Positions 11,793-20,929 are shown, counted from the first letter of the stretch. The stretch is 64,000 nucleotides of DNA from Blautia pseudococcoides (GCF_001689125.2 NZ_CP015405.2:2199001-2263000), one strand, 5' to 3'. Notes: generated by a model not told the origin, from the sequence alone. Program-made: numbers and translations.

Positions 11793-12704
11793 TTATACCA
11801 GGTATTCCTCAATAAAGTGGGATGCAACCGCGCCGTCTGAGGCTGCCGTCACGATCTGCCGCAGGGGTTTTGTCCTCACGTCACCGACTGCAAACACACC
11901 GGGCAGGTTGGTTCTGGTTGACTCGTCCGCCTGAATATAACCCTGGCCGTCAAGTTTTGTCTGGCCTTTAAATAGTTCCGTGTCGGGAACCCTGCCAATG
12001 GCTGCAAATACACCGTCGCAGGAAATCTCTGACCGCTGTCCTTCAAGATTCTCCACCACAACACCTGTCACCTTTTTATCATGCAGAATTTCTTTTACCT
12101 GGCTGTTCCAGATAAATTCCACACTGCTGTTCTTCAGGGGTTCCAGATAAATGTTTGAAGCCCGCAGCGTATCTCTCCTGTGGACCAGATAGACCTTTTT
12201 ACATATTTTGGAGAGGTACAGGGCATCTGCCGCAGCACTGTTGCCGCCGCCTACTACAACTACGGTCTTATTGCGGTACATCATACCATCACAGGCGGCA
12301 CAATACGCAACGCCCCGTCCCCGCAGGGAGGCTTCCTCGGGCAGTCCGATCTCTCTTGGGGAAGCCCCGGTCGCGAGCACTACTGCCCTTGCCTTTACCT
12401 GGCCTTTGGATGTGTCGATCACCTTTATATCATTTTTCAAATCTACGGCAGTCACATTTACAAAGGCCGTCTCCGCACCGAAGCGCTCGGCTCCCCGCTG
12501 CATCTTCTCTCCAAGTTCAAAGCCGTCAATACCCTCCTCAAATCCGGGGTAGTTGTCAACCATACTGGTGGTTGCCATCTGTCCGCCCGGTGACAATTTT
12601 TCCAGTACCAGAACCGAAAGCCCGCTTCTGGCACAGTAGAGAGCCGCCGTATATCCGCCGGGTCCTCCGCCGATAACAGCCACATCATATATGTCTTGTC
12701 TCAT
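11793..12704 (-). CDS. trxB: Thioredoxin reductase
   Basis: This FAD-containing enzyme reduces thioredoxin with NADPH. I chose the ATG at 12704 (304 residues) because AGGAGG precedes it; the longer open frame has no family match upstream. In order there are the FAD dinucleotide motif IGGGPGG (12-17), redox-active CAAC (135-138), the NADPH motif GGGNSAA with HRRDTLRAS for NADPH phosphate recognition, and a late FAVGDVRTKPLRQI FAD motif. It lies 86 bases downstream of trxA, presumably co-transcribed. Confidence 0.96.
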   Translation of the reverse strand: MRQDIYDVAVIGGGPGGYTAALYCARSGLSVLVLEKLSPGGQMATTSMVDNYPGFEEGIDGFELGEKMQRGAERFGAETAFVNVTAVDLKNDIKVIDTSKGQVKARAVVLATGASPREIGLPEEASLRGRGVAYCAACDGMMYRNKTVVVVGGGNSAAADALYLSKICKKVYLVHRRDTLRASNIYLEPLKNSSVEFIWNSQVKEILHDKKVTGVVVENLEGQRSEISCDGVFAAIGRVPDTELFKGQTKLDGQGYIQADESTRTNLPGVFAVGDVRTKPLRQIVTAASDGAVASHFIEEYLV

Positions 12705-12790
12705 TTGTATTTCCTCCTGCTGCTTTATATTGAAACCGGGACCTGATCCTGACTTTATTGCTGTTTTTCGGATCATCCGGACTGATTTTA

Positions 12791-13117
12791 TCAGATCACC
12801 TGATTGGCCTTCAGCCACTCTTCTATTGCATCCTGGGAGGGAGGGTTGACGACACGGTCTGCTTCTTTTCCGTCTTTAAACAGGATCAGTGTGGGGATAG
12901 TGTCTATCCCGTACTGCTGGGCTATTTCCGGAAGTGCGTCGATATCTGCTTTGGACACTGTGACTTTACCGTTAATTTCCGCTTCCAGCCTGTCTACCGC
13001 AGGGGCAAGTCTGCGGCAGTAACCGCACCACGGAGCCCAAAAGTCTACAACCACCGGTTTTGGGGATTCTAATACTTCTGTTTGGAATTTTGTTTTTTCG
13101 ATTGTGTTTACTGACAT
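12791..13117 (-). CDS. trxA: Thioredoxin with WCGYC active site
   Basis: The 108-residue thioredoxin-fold protein has the active site WCGYC (Trp30, Cys31, Cys34) in place of the usual WCGPC. The cis-proline segment DTIPTLILFKDG and the buried-Asp segment VVVDFWAP are intact. The Pro-to-Tyr change inside the CxxC should raise its redox potential and may tune it to its reductase next door; that effect is inferred from known CxxC variants. A strong promoter with a palindrome over the -10 box lies upstream. Confidence 0.93.
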   Translation of the reverse strand: MSVNTIEKTKFQTEVLESPKPVVVDFWAPWCGYCRRLAPAVDRLEAEINGKVTVSKADIDALPEIAQQYGIDTIPTLILFKDGKEADRVVNPPSQDAIEEWLKANQVI

Positions 13118-13193
13118 AATTTATCATCCTTTCGTATTTGGTATCCGAAATGACGGATTTTTTATCTGTATTATTATTGTTTACAGTTTCTAT

Positions 13194-13228
13194 ACTGTCA
13201 CTATATCAGTTACAGTTTCACTTGTCAA
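13194..13228 (-). promoter_or_regulatory. trxAB promoter with operator palindrome
   Basis: Read on the minus strand there is a perfect -35 TTGACA (13223-13228), a 17-base spacer and -10 TATAGT (13200-13205). A 23-base near-perfect palindrome with arms ACTGTAACT and AGTGACAGT (13194-13216) covers the -10 box and the expected start. GAAACTGTAA occurs twice, inside and just downstream of the promoter. This layout suggests a repressor or a thiol-stress sensor; the protein is unknown. Confidence 0.8.
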
Positions 13229-13238
13229 TAGGCAGCTG

Positions 13239-14195
13239 TTATTTTTTTGTATTACACCTATGCGGATTCCCGTACATGGCAGCTATCTTTTGTATTCTGC
13301 GTTTCATTTCTGTACGGACATGTAATGGCTCTAAACACTCACATTTATCCCCAAAACCAAAAAGGATATTATAGTAATAATCGTTCTCTATAAAAGGGAA
13401 CCGGACAATGTAATGCTCACTGCCATCCGGAGAGAAGTCTTCATAAGGGCAAAACTCAAGTGCCCTGTCCATCACTGATCTATGGATACGGATTTTTATT
13501 TTTGTCTGCATCGTATCCCACATTTCTTCAAAGTCTAAAGTGGGTTTTTGAAAGTCTCTCGGTATAAAAGTTTCCTCCTGCATCTTTAGGTTTGATATGC
13601 GGGTCAGTTTGAATAAGCGATAATCCTTTCTTTTATGACAATACCCTTGAAAATACCAATGACTGCTTTTCAATACGAGCTGATATGGTTCGGCTGTTCG
13701 TGCAGTCTTATTTCCGTCTTGATCTGCATACGCAAACGCAAGCAGTCTGCTCTCCTGCAATGCTGTTTTGATGATTTCTAAATATGGCTGTATGTTCCTG
13801 CTGCCCATCCACGGACTTAGATCAATACTTATTTGATTCGCTTTCACTTCAATATCTTTCGCTCTGCCGGCCGGGATAAAGCTCCTGACTTTTGTGAGGG
13901 TATGTACCAGTTCATCCCCCCGCACCATGTTGGAGAGGCTGGAAAGCCCCATCAAAAGAGCGGAAAGGTCGGCAGATGAAAAGACATTTTTATCCATCTT
14001 GTATCTCTCCATGATCTCAAAACCGCCGCCCACTCCCGCTGAAGAGCGTACAGGAATACCCGCCATATTGATAGCGTCTATGTCGCGATAGATCGTGCGG
14101 GGTGAAACTTCAAACATATCTGCCAACTCTTGTGCGCCGATGCGCCCTTTATCGAGAAGTATCATGATAATGCTAACAAGTCTGTCAACTTTCAT
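13239..14195 (-). CDS. YafY-type HTH-WYL transcriptional regulator
   Basis: The 318-residue regulator has an N-terminal winged helix (residues 1-60, with VSPRTIYRDIDAIN as recognition region) and a central to C-terminal WYL domain, including the SHWYFQGYCHKRKDYRLFKL stretch. WYL domains sense small ligands or nucleic acid. It is divergent from the DJ-1-like gene, and inverted repeats in the gap suggest it controls both. The ligand is unknown. Confidence 0.85.
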   Translation of the reverse strand: MKVDRLVSIIMILLDKGRIGAQELADMFEVSPRTIYRDIDAINMAGIPVRSSAGVGGGFEIMERYKMDKNVFSSADLSALLMGLSSLSNMVRGDELVHTLTKVRSFIPAGRAKDIEVKANQISIDLSPWMGSRNIQPYLEIIKTALQESRLLAFAYADQDGNKTARTAEPYQLVLKSSHWYFQGYCHKRKDYRLFKLTRISNLKMQEETFIPRDFQKPTLDFEEMWDTMQTKIKIRIHRSVMDRALEFCPYEDFSPDGSEHYIVRFPFIENDYYYNILFGFGDKCECLEPLHVRTEMKRRIQKIAAMYGNPHRCNTKK

Positions 14196-14227
14196 TTAAT
14201 TTCCGCCTTTCAATTTTTTTTTAATTC

Positions 14228-14279
14228 TTGCCATACTGTTGTCAACAATTACATGGTACTATTAAAAAACAAATGGCAA
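14228..14279. promoter_or_regulatory. Candidate operators between YafY-type regulator and DJ-1-like gene
   Basis: The gap between the divergent genes holds a perfect 11-base palindrome TGTTGTCAACA (14237-14247) and a wider inverted pair TTGCCAT (14228-14234) / ATGGCAA (14273-14279). They are natural candidates for autoregulation by the WYL regulator. No fully convincing -10/-35 pair was identified. Confidence 0.45.
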
Positions 14280-14357
14280 CTGTTCCGTTAAATGCACAGA
14301 CCTACTAAATACGTTACAGCAAACCAATCAATAAAACAATGAAATTGGAGGATATTT

Positions 14358-14996
14358 ATGTTTACGATCTATGTTTACGTTCTTGATACTTTCGCTGACT
14401 GGGAAATGGGGTATGCTATTTCAGAATTGAATTCCGGTAGATTTTTCAAAAAGGACGCGCCGCGTATATCACTCAAAACGGTCAGTTATTCTAAAGGACC
14501 CATCCGTTCAATGGGCGGGTTGACAATAGTGCCCGATTGCCTGATTGATGATATTGTTGTGAGTGAAACAAGTGTGCTGCTCTTACCGGGCGCAGATACA
14601 TGGAACGACCGAAAGCATGCTGCTATCCTGGAAAAAGCAAGTGCATTTCTCGCTTTAGGAGCTGCAGTAGGTGCAATCTGCGGGGCTGTCACGGCGCTTG
14701 CCGGTTTTGGGCTGTTGGATCAGCGTCCGCACACCAGTAACGGACCGGGATTTCTCGAAATGTTTTGTCCCAATTATAAAGGGCAGGACTTTTATATCGA
14801 CAAACCGTCTGTAGCCGACAATAATCTTATTACTGCTGGCTGCACCGGGGCTTTATTGTGGGCAAAACAAATCATGGAACATTTAGGTGTCTTCCAGGCA
14901 GATACACTGGACTCTTGGTATGCATATTTTAGTACCGGTGCATCGGAACATTTCTTTGCCCTCATGCAGACTTTGCCGTCCTGCCATGGAGACTGA
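14358..14996 (+). CDS. DJ-1/PfpI family protein
   Basis: The 212-residue protein has the flavodoxin-like class I glutamine-amidotransferase fold. The nucleophile elbow is GAICGAVTALA (Cys near residue 110), preceded by VLLLPGADTWND. Such proteins act as chaperones, deglycase-like or isonitrile-hydratase-like enzymes; nothing here fixes which. GGAGG lies 9 bases before the ATG. It is paired with a divergent WYL regulator, a common arrangement for stress-induced members. Confidence 0.82.
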   Translation: MFTIYVYVLDTFADWEMGYAISELNSGRFFKKDAPRISLKTVSYSKGPIRSMGGLTIVPDCLIDDIVVSETSVLLLPGADTWNDRKHAAILEKASAFLALGAAVGAICGAVTALAGFGLLDQRPHTSNGPGFLEMFCPNYKGQDFYIDKPSVADNNLITAGCTGALLWAKQIMEHLGVFQADTLDSWYAYFSTGASEHFFALMQTLPSCHGD

Positions 14997-15025
14997 CGCT
15001 CCTTTTCCATGAGCAGAGAATAAGA

Positions 15026-15058
15026 AGCGCCGCCTGTGGTTTCTGCTTAGGCGGCGCT
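15026..15058. terminator. Hairpin terminator after DJ-1-like gene
   Basis: A GC-rich stem of AGCGCCGCCT (15026-15035) and AGGCGGCGCT (15049-15058) is extended by an outer ATGAGCAG/CTGCTCAT pair. It sits between the convergent DJ-1-like gene and the SAP-domain gene. There is no long T-run, so termination may be partial. Confidence 0.6.
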
Positions 15059-15085
15059 GCTCATAGGTTAACGGCTGCAATTCAC

Positions 15086-15706
15086 TTATGTACCGGATGA
15101 ACCGCTGCCCTTCTTTTTTATTGCGGCTAAGTCTGACCTCTCATAACGGTTATGCCCCTGCAGCTGCTTCTTGTAATTCCAACACCTGACAGCATCCTCC
15201 AGAGATTTTCCCTGATTATCCGCAAAAAAATCCCTGATATAGGTATTATACTCAAACTGCTTATCTATCTTTGTTTTCCCTTTTTTCTTATCTTCAAGGA
15301 TCTGATAATAAGCCGCGATTGCGTCTTTGTAAGTCTTCCCCGAATTGTCTTTCAGCCATTTTTGAAAAGCCACAGAAAAAGAAAAGCTGTTCCCGATATG
15401 CGCTTTGAAAAAAGCCCTGTGCTGTTCCGAACAGATAAAATCCGTCTCAATTTTCATATCTTCGCTGATACGAATATGGGAAACAGATGCCGCCTTTCTC
15501 TTTACCTTTTTAGCAGACAGCACCTCACCCGTATCAAGAAAATGTGCGATCCTGTCTGTCAGCTCAATTTTCCCACCAGAAACAGGAAGACCATTTTTTC
15601 TGCAAAAGTCTGTCAGCTCCTCTTTCAGATAATAAAAATCACGAAATGCTCTGCTGTCTGTATTTTTGTCTAATACCGGCCTGTGGGTCACGCTCCCATT
15701 CCCCAT
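15086..15706 (-). CDS. SAP-domain protein of DUF6434 type
   Basis: I chose the ATG at 15706 (206 residues) because AAAGGAGGCGG lies directly upstream. The N-terminal part (about residues 22-60) has the SAP-like pattern LKEELTDFCRKNGLPVSGGK followed by a second helix, TDRIAHFL. The C-terminal half is rich in Lys and aromatic residues, with FKAHIGNSFSFSVAFQKWLK and a C-terminal basic tail. SAP domains usually bind DNA; the cellular role is unknown. It overlaps the upstream gene by 19 bases, so it belongs to the AraC-led operon. Confidence 0.65.
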   Translation of the reverse strand: MGNGSVTHRPVLDKNTDSRAFRDFYYLKEELTDFCRKNGLPVSGGKIELTDRIAHFLDTGEVLSAKKVKRKAASVSHIRISEDMKIETDFICSEQHRAFFKAHIGNSFSFSVAFQKWLKDNSGKTYKDAIAAYYQILEDKKKGKTKIDKQFEYNTYIRDFFADNQGKSLEDAVRCWNYKKQLQGHNRYERSDLAAIKKKGSGSSGT

Positions 15707-16173
15707 GCTTCCGCCTCCTTTAATACTAATGTCCGGATAAACGGATGGTTTTGAGGGCAGACCAAAAACATAAAAGCACTGCTTCGGCACTTCTGATAAT
15801 GCTCGCCCTTCAGCCAAAAGTCATACCCCATAGAACATTTTGGATTACAGGCATCCGGATCCGCCATACGCTTACAAATAGGGGCTTTCTCAACCGCGTG
15901 TATCATTTCATCCGGCAATGTTTCCAGCACCTCTTCATACCGGTTCACATGGACTCCATAAATCCGCACAAGCATCCCTTTCCTCCGAAACACATAATTT
16001 GCAATCGTTCTCTTGTTATATATGTAAGAAACCATATAACCGCTTTTTGCAGTTTTAATCTCAATCTTACAGCCAAGTCCAATTAAGCTTTCATGTAAAT
16101 CTCTTACAAAATCCTGATTCTCAGCCGCCACAGAAGCAACAAACTCATTAAAATCTATCTTCTTATCCATCAC
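15688..16173 (-). CDS. Conserved hypothetical protein, Cys-containing
   Basis: I do not recognise a named function for this 161-residue protein. The N-terminal part is alpha/beta with IKTAKSGYMVSYIYNKR, and the C-terminal part has four cysteines around KAPICKRMADPDACNPKC and YQKCRSS that could bind a metal. It has no signal or membrane segment. It lies 13 bases after the GyrI-like gene and overlaps the SAP gene, so it is in the same operon. Confidence 0.6.
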   Translation of the reverse strand: MMDKKIDFNEFVASVAAENQDFVRDLHESLIGLGCKIEIKTAKSGYMVSYIYNKRTIANYVFRRKGMLVRIYGVHVNRYEEVLETLPDEMIHAVEKAPICKRMADPDACNPKCSMGYDFWLKGEHYQKCRSSAFMFLVCPQNHPFIRTLVLKEAEAWGMGA

Positions 16174-16186
16174 AATAAATTCCTCT

Positions 16187-16687
16187 CTATTTTTCTCTCA
16201 CTGCAACCCAGACTTCCACATGCCCGTCTGCTCCATAATATTCAATATCCGGCGCTCCCGCTTTCATCCTGCCTGTGATATAGCCCTTATTTAACGGTCT
16301 GTATTTGGATTTCGGAAGCCATTTCGTGATTGCCTGAGCTTCCGTTTTCCCTATGGTTTCCTTGGTACACGGAAACACTGCCCAGGTCATATCCGGCACA
16401 GTATATTCGGCAAGTTCACCCTGGGCGTCACAGTCACTGGCTATAGCTATAATATACTCAAATTTTCTGGGATCCGCAACATCTGTATTATATATATTGA
16501 TTCCAAATAATCCGCAAGGCTCCTGATACCCCAACTCCATGAAAACTTTTTCAAAACCGGCCTCTTTCATTTTAGCCCAATGCAGTGGGATGGCTTTTCT
16601 GCCCTCCCCTTTCCGGTTTGTTGTCCGGAGCCGATACCCGACAACACGAAAACTCTCCTTTTTTTCTATACGAAACGGTAACTCCAT
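16187..16687 (-). CDS. GyrI-like effector-binding domain protein
   Basis: The 166-residue single-domain protein matches the AraC effector-binding (GyrI-like) fold: it begins with a strand around FRVVGYRLRT, has PCGLFGINIY in the middle and ends with VPDMTWAVFPCTKET and VEVWVAVREK. Such domains bind hydrophobic small molecules, often drugs. It follows an AraC regulator that carries the same domain at its own C-terminus, so the two may share a ligand. Confidence 0.78.
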   Translation of the reverse strand: MELPFRIEKKESFRVVGYRLRTTNRKGEGRKAIPLHWAKMKEAGFEKVFMELGYQEPCGLFGINIYNTDVADPRKFEYIIAIASDCDAQGELAEYTVPDMTWAVFPCTKETIGKTEAQAITKWLPKSKYRPLNKGYITGRMKAGAPDIEYYGADGHVEVWVAVREK

Positions 16688-16705
16688 GTTATGGTCCTCC
16701 CTGTT

Positions 16706-17578
16706 TTATCTATTTCTTTCCTTATGCCCGTCAATAACCGGTATCCATATCTGGCTCAGATACTCCTTATCATAAGCATTACCCGTGCTATACCATTCCA
16801 GTTCCGGACAATCCGCATGGTCAAACGGATATCTCACCAACCACTCTTCCTGCAGATATTTCCACCCACTCTGAATCGCCTGGGGAACAGCCCCCCTGCA
16901 GTCAAAGACTGCCCATGTAGTTTCAGGAATCCGGATTTCACCATATCCTTCCGGCAAGGCCCCCTCTGCAGCCACCATAATAGAATATTCTATCACCCCT
17001 GCGCTGCTCTCCCCATTGCGGTACAAACCAAATAAACCTCCCGGTTTTCCTATATCTATAGAAATCAATTTTGAAAAAACACCGGACTTTTGACAATCAC
17101 TCCAAAACTCCGGTATCTTTGAACCCTGTTGCCCATGGGCGCACCAAACACTCTTTCCTATTAACCTGAACCCCGGCTTTTGTTCCAGTTTCCAGGAATA
17201 TCGCTGCCTCTCCCAAATCTGCATTTTCGGCACCACCCGCAGTTTGGCATTTCCGCTCCGGGCTTCCTTTGGCGTCATCCCATGAAATTGCTGAAACGCC
17301 TTTGTAAAAGACGTCGGTGAATCATACCCATATTGATAGCTGATATCAACCACTCTCTGATCCGTACTTTTTAAATCATAACCCGCTAAAGTAAGTTTTC
17401 TGGAACGGACATACTCTGAAAAACTGATACCTTTCATATAAGAAAACACCTTCAGAAAAAAATCAAAAGAACAGCCTGCGATCACTGAAACTTCCTGGTG
17501 ATCAATGGGTTCCTGTTTCCGCTGCAGATGATTTTCCACATAATCAATAATCAACTGCAATTTTTCATCCCACTCCAT
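16706..17578 (-). CDS. AraC-family regulator with GyrI-like effector domain
   Basis: I prefer the ATG at 17578 (290 residues, beginning MEWDEKLQ); AGGAGG lies about 14 bases upstream. Residues 1-110 form a double HTH of the AraC type, with IAGCSFDFFLKVFSYMKG and the second recognition region YGYDSPTSFTKAFQQFHG. The C-terminal half (from about 130) is a GyrI-like effector domain. This is the Rob/BltR-like order of domains and suggests a multidrug or toxic-compound sensor. It leads an operon of four genes ending at 15086. Confidence 0.85.
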   Translation of the reverse strand: MEWDEKLQLIIDYVENHLQRKQEPIDHQEVSVIAGCSFDFFLKVFSYMKGISFSEYVRSRKLTLAGYDLKSTDQRVVDISYQYGYDSPTSFTKAFQQFHGMTPKEARSGNAKLRVVPKMQIWERQRYSWKLEQKPGFRLIGKSVWCAHGQQGSKIPEFWSDCQKSGVFSKLISIDIGKPGGLFGLYRNGESSAGVIEYSIMVAAEGALPEGYGEIRIPETTWAVFDCRGAVPQAIQSGWKYLQEEWLVRYPFDHADCPELEWYSTGNAYDKEYLSQIWIPVIDGHKERNR

Positions 17579-18127
17579 ATTTCTGCCCCTTTCCTCCTGT
17601 CTTCCTCTCATTATACCCGATACGGCAGAATATTTCCTCTTATTTTACGCACCGTTTGGATAGCACCTAAAAACACATTTTATCATTCATCCCCATCCAA
17701 TTCAGCAGGAGAACATTTCCAGTTGGTTTAGTTAAGCCGAAAAAGGGGGAAATGATTATCACTGCTACAATGGCGCGGAGCTTTTACTTATGCAATAGAT
17801 AGAATCTATGAAGACCGTCGGTTTATCCTTAAATGAAACCGGCATAATACTCCATGATACAATATAACATACAGAGAAATGACTCAGACAATACAGTCAT
17901 TAGATATCAAGTCATGCCCAAATGATATGAAGCAAGCTGATGAAATAATAAAAGCATTCCACGCACACAAGGTACAGTTCCCGTCTCCTGGAACAAGAAA
18001 AGAGAATGAACAAAAGGAATGCTAAGGAAAAGAATTTCTTTGACAGGACATTCAGCAAACATAAAGACAGGAATATTTTATATTACGCCTGTCATATAGA
18101 GCAGCATTTATACATATTGTCACAGCA
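17579..18127. other. Intergenic stretch without a clear gene
   Basis: No family-matching gene was found here. A 48-codon frame (17879-18025, plus, beginning MTQTIQSLDIKSC) has no good ribosome site and is probably chance or a remnant. AGCATTCC at 17952 and GGAATGCT at 18016 form an inverted pair, and GACAGG/CCTGTC (18067-18094) another, so a structured RNA is possible but not supported further. Confidence 0.4.
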
Positions 18128-18216
18128 GTGCTGCATCCGGTCTAGTTTCTAACCGGATGCAGCACTCGAGTGTGTCTGAAAATTGCTTTCGGAAAGCGAA
18201 AGCTGTTTTCAGACAC
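18128..18216. repeat. Two adjacent strong hairpins downstream of HAL-like gene 1
   Basis: The first hairpin (18128-18165) has a perfect 13-base stem, GTGCTGCATCCGG with its complement, and a 12-base loop. The second (18172-18216) has an 11-base stem GTGTCTGAAAA/TTTTCAGACAC enclosing a smaller GCTTTC/GAAAGC stem. They end the long minus-strand operon but neither has a clear U-run. They may block exonucleases or act as a terminator. Confidence 0.7.
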
Positions 18217-18321
18217 GCTCTAGGATAATACAGCATATCTCCGCGGCCAGTGAAAACCAGGAAGGGGATGGGAAAGGGGCGGGGGAAGGCTATGCCCGCA
18301 GTTCCGTCCGCCCGCAGTTCC

Positions 18322-19845
18322 CTAGATTTCCACCAAAACTCCACACTCCCTCACCACATCCAATATCTCCCCCTCCAAGATCAACCTCTTCACCTCTTCC
18401 ATATAAGGCTCCAACGCCTCATCCTCCTTCAAACAAGGCATAACCTCCCGAATCTTCCCATAAACCGCCTCAATAGCCGGCGAAGACTGTCCGGCAGGAT
18501 AAAACTCCTTCGCCTGCGCCGCGCAGATCAACTCGATCGCCAGCACATACCTGGCAGTCTCCACCGCGTCACATGCCTTCCTTGCCGCATTATACCCCAT
18601 ATTCACATAATCCTCCTGATTTGCACAAGTAGGCACATTATCCACCACCGCAGGATGAGCCAAAAGCCGCATCTCCCCCGAAAGCCCCGCTGCCGTATAC
18701 TGGATCATCATCAGCCCATCATTAAAATCCGCACTGGCATTCAAAAACGGCGGCAGTTCACTGAGATGCCTGTTCACCAGACGGTCCGTGCGGCGTTCCG
18801 CCATTTTCACCATATCCGCAAGCGCAATACAAAGAAAATCAGATGCCATTCCCAGATAGGTACCATCCGCATTACATCCCATAAGCGCCTCCGCCCCATT
18901 CTCCCCCTCAAAAATAAGGGGATTATCCACAGAAGAATTCAGCTCAATCTCAATGGATTCCAAACCATCCTTCAACACCTTTTTCACCGCGCCGTGGAGC
19001 TGAGGCATACACCGCAGGGACAAAGCATCCTGTACCCGGTAATCCCTGTACTTCTCCGCGATCTGACTGCCGTACAAAATATTTCTGATATTCTCAGCCG
19101 TCTGCATCTGTCCCGGATGGGGTCTGGCCTGCATAAGCCTTTCATCCATGGCTTTCAGCGTACCTTTCAGCATTTCCAGGGAAAATGCCCCTGCCACATC
19201 CGCTGTTTTCGCAAGGATGATACTATCAGAATAGGCCAGACAGGCCAGCGCTGTCACAGATGTGGTTCCCGATACAAGAGTCAGCCCCTCCTTTGAGCCA
19301 AGAACTGCCGGCTTTAACCCCGCACGCCTTAGTGCCTCCGCACCTGTCAGAAGATTTCCCTCATACCAGGCTTTTCCTTCCCCGATCAGCACCATTCCGA
19401 TATGGGCTTCCAAACCAATATAACCTACAGAGCCATGTTTCGGAACCCTGGGCGTGATGTTCCTGTTCAGCAGCTCTTTCAAAAGCTCCAGGGTTTCCAG
19501 GCGAAATCCGGTGTGCCCGCTTCCAAAATGCAGGAGCATGACAAATATCATGGCTCTGACCCCCTCCTCCGAGAGAGGTTCCCCTACAGAGACTGTGTGG
19601 GCCAGGATATGATTCCTCTGGATTTTAACCCGCTCCTCCTCAGGAATAAATTTTCGGCAGTTATCCCCCAGGCCTGTCGTAATGCCGTAAATAGCTTTTC
19701 CTTCACGGCTGAAACGCTCCACATGTTCCCTGCAGGCCTTCACTCTCTTTTTATATTCTTCTGAAAACTCCACTTTTGCGCCGTACCTGGCTACAGACAC
19801 TACCTGCTCCAGCGAATTTTCTCCTCCTAAAGTAACAAGATCCAT
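18322..19845 (-). CDS. HAL/PAL-family lyase homologue 1 lacking the MIO triplet
   Basis: The fold is that of aromatic amino-acid ammonia-lyases. I chose the ATG at 19845 (507 residues) because GGAGG precedes it at 5 bases; the ATG 12 bases earlier overlaps that site. YGITTGLGD near residue 53 and VQDALSLRCMPQLHGA and SSVDNP further on match histidine ammonia-lyase. At the place where HAL has GSVG-Ala-Ser-Gly-Asp, this protein has GSVG followed by Tyr-Ile-Gly (142-144) and LEAHIG. The MIO cofactor cannot form. It is therefore not a HutH. By analogy with ergothionase, a HAL relative that expels trimethylamine without MIO, it may act on a betaine. It is the last gene of the 13-gene operon. Confidence 0.85.
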   Translation of the reverse strand: MDLVTLGGENSLEQVVSVARYGAKVEFSEEYKKRVKACREHVERFSREGKAIYGITTGLGDNCRKFIPEEERVKIQRNHILAHTVSVGEPLSEEGVRAMIFVMLLHFGSGHTGFRLETLELLKELLNRNITPRVPKHGSVGYIGLEAHIGMVLIGEGKAWYEGNLLTGAEALRRAGLKPAVLGSKEGLTLVSGTTSVTALACLAYSDSIILAKTADVAGAFSLEMLKGTLKAMDERLMQARPHPGQMQTAENIRNILYGSQIAEKYRDYRVQDALSLRCMPQLHGAVKKVLKDGLESIEIELNSSVDNPLIFEGENGAEALMGCNADGTYLGMASDFLCIALADMVKMAERRTDRLVNRHLSELPPFLNASADFNDGLMMIQYTAAGLSGEMRLLAHPAVVDNVPTCANQEDYVNMGYNAARKACDAVETARYVLAIELICAAQAKEFYPAGQSSPAIEAVYGKIREVMPCLKEDEALEPYMEEVKRLILEGEILDVVRECGVLVEI

Positions 19846-19900
19846 AGATACCTCCATTTGCCAAGAGGCGCACGCAGGGCAAAACCACTGCGTGCGCTCC

Positions 19901-20929
19901 TCAGTTCAGCTTTTTATTGTTTTCATATCCCCCTTCCAGGGACACACTCATTATTTTCAGTCTCCGGTAAACATCTTCCTCCACCTCTGCCTCATGGGAC
20001 GGCATCTGGCTTACGGGTCTGCTTCCGAATATCTCACCGGGAACAAACACCTGGCCGCCGGGTTTCATAGGCGGACAATTCCGCACATCCCCTGCCAGGC
20101 CGTCCACTTCCTCCGTAAAAGCATCAAGAGTCGTAAACATCTCCGGCGAAAATGCCACAAACAGATATCCCAGGTCATATTCATCCCCGGCATGATACCC
20201 CATTTTTGCTCCCACAAAAGCACCTGTCATCACTTCCAGCGCATAACAGAGCGCATAACCCTTTGGTCCGCCAAAAGGCACTCCTGCTTCTGCTTTCTCC
20301 GGGTCTGTGGTAAAATTCCCCTCCCCGTCTATAAAACAGTTATCCGGAAGGGGCCGGTTCTCCACAATGGACTGCCGGACTTCGCCCCATACCTTCTGGG
20401 AAGTGGCAAAATCAAAAATATAAGGCTTTCCTCTTTTGCTGGGGAAGGAGAAACAAAGGGGATTGGTACCGAACATGGCCTTCGCCCCTCCGAAGGGAGC
20501 CACGCAGGCCGGACCTCCGTTGTTGGTGATCATACCCACAAGCCCCTCCTCAGAAATTTTTCTGGCATAGGGCGTGATCCTGGAATAGCGCCCCACATTT
20601 TTCAGGGCTGTGATCCCCACACCGTGTTCTTTTGCCGCAGCAATTGCCAGATTGGTGGAGTACAGGGCCGCAATATGCCCCAGTTCTCCGTTACCGTCCA
20701 CCTGGGCATAACAGCCTTTCTGCTTGATCAGCTTCATGTCTCCGCTTCTTCTGGAAAGACCTGCATCCACAGTCAGGAATTTTGACAGGCCATGGGTTCT
20801 GTGCCCCTCCAGTTCGGATTCCAGATAATCGGAGATCATAAATTCCGCATATTCCCCTGTAATGCCCCTTAGTGCCAAAGCTTTGTGCATCAGCTCTTTT
20901 ATTTCTTCTATTTTTACTGTAACACCCAT
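19901..20929 (-). CDS. Ldh2/MDH2-family NAD(P)-dependent dehydrogenase
   Basis: The 342-residue protein belongs to the malate/L-lactate/ureidoglycolate dehydrogenase family, which also includes delta-1-pyrroline-2-carboxylate reductases. ESELEGHRTHGL near residue 37 has the conserved His, and VGRYSRITPYARK and GPKGYALCYALEVMTGAF follow as in the family. Its place beside two aconitase-X enzymes is notable, because cis-3-hydroxyproline dehydratase (aconitase X) works with such a reductase. The substrate here is inferred, not shown. Confidence 0.85.
   Translation of the reverse strand: MGVTVKIEEIKELMHKALALRGITGEYAEFMISDYLESELEGHRTHGLSKFLTVDAGLSRRSGDMKLIKQKGCYAQVDGNGELGHIAALYSTNLAIAAAKEHGVGITALKNVGRYSRITPYARKISEEGLVGMITNNGGPACVAPFGGAKAMFGTNPLCFSFPSKRGKPYIFDFATSQKVWGEVRQSIVENRPLPDNCFIDGEGNFTTDPEKAEAGVPFGGPKGYALCYALEVMTGAFVGAKMGYHAGDEYDLGYLFVAFSPEMFTTLDAFTEEVDGLAGDVRNCPPMKPGGQVFVPGEIFGSRPVSQMPSHEAEVEEDVYRRLKIMSVSLEGGYENNKKLN

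Noticed and set aside
17879..18025. 48-codon frame as a gene
   Set aside because: No good ribosome site, no family resemblance and no conserved partner; mentioned only as a possible remnant.
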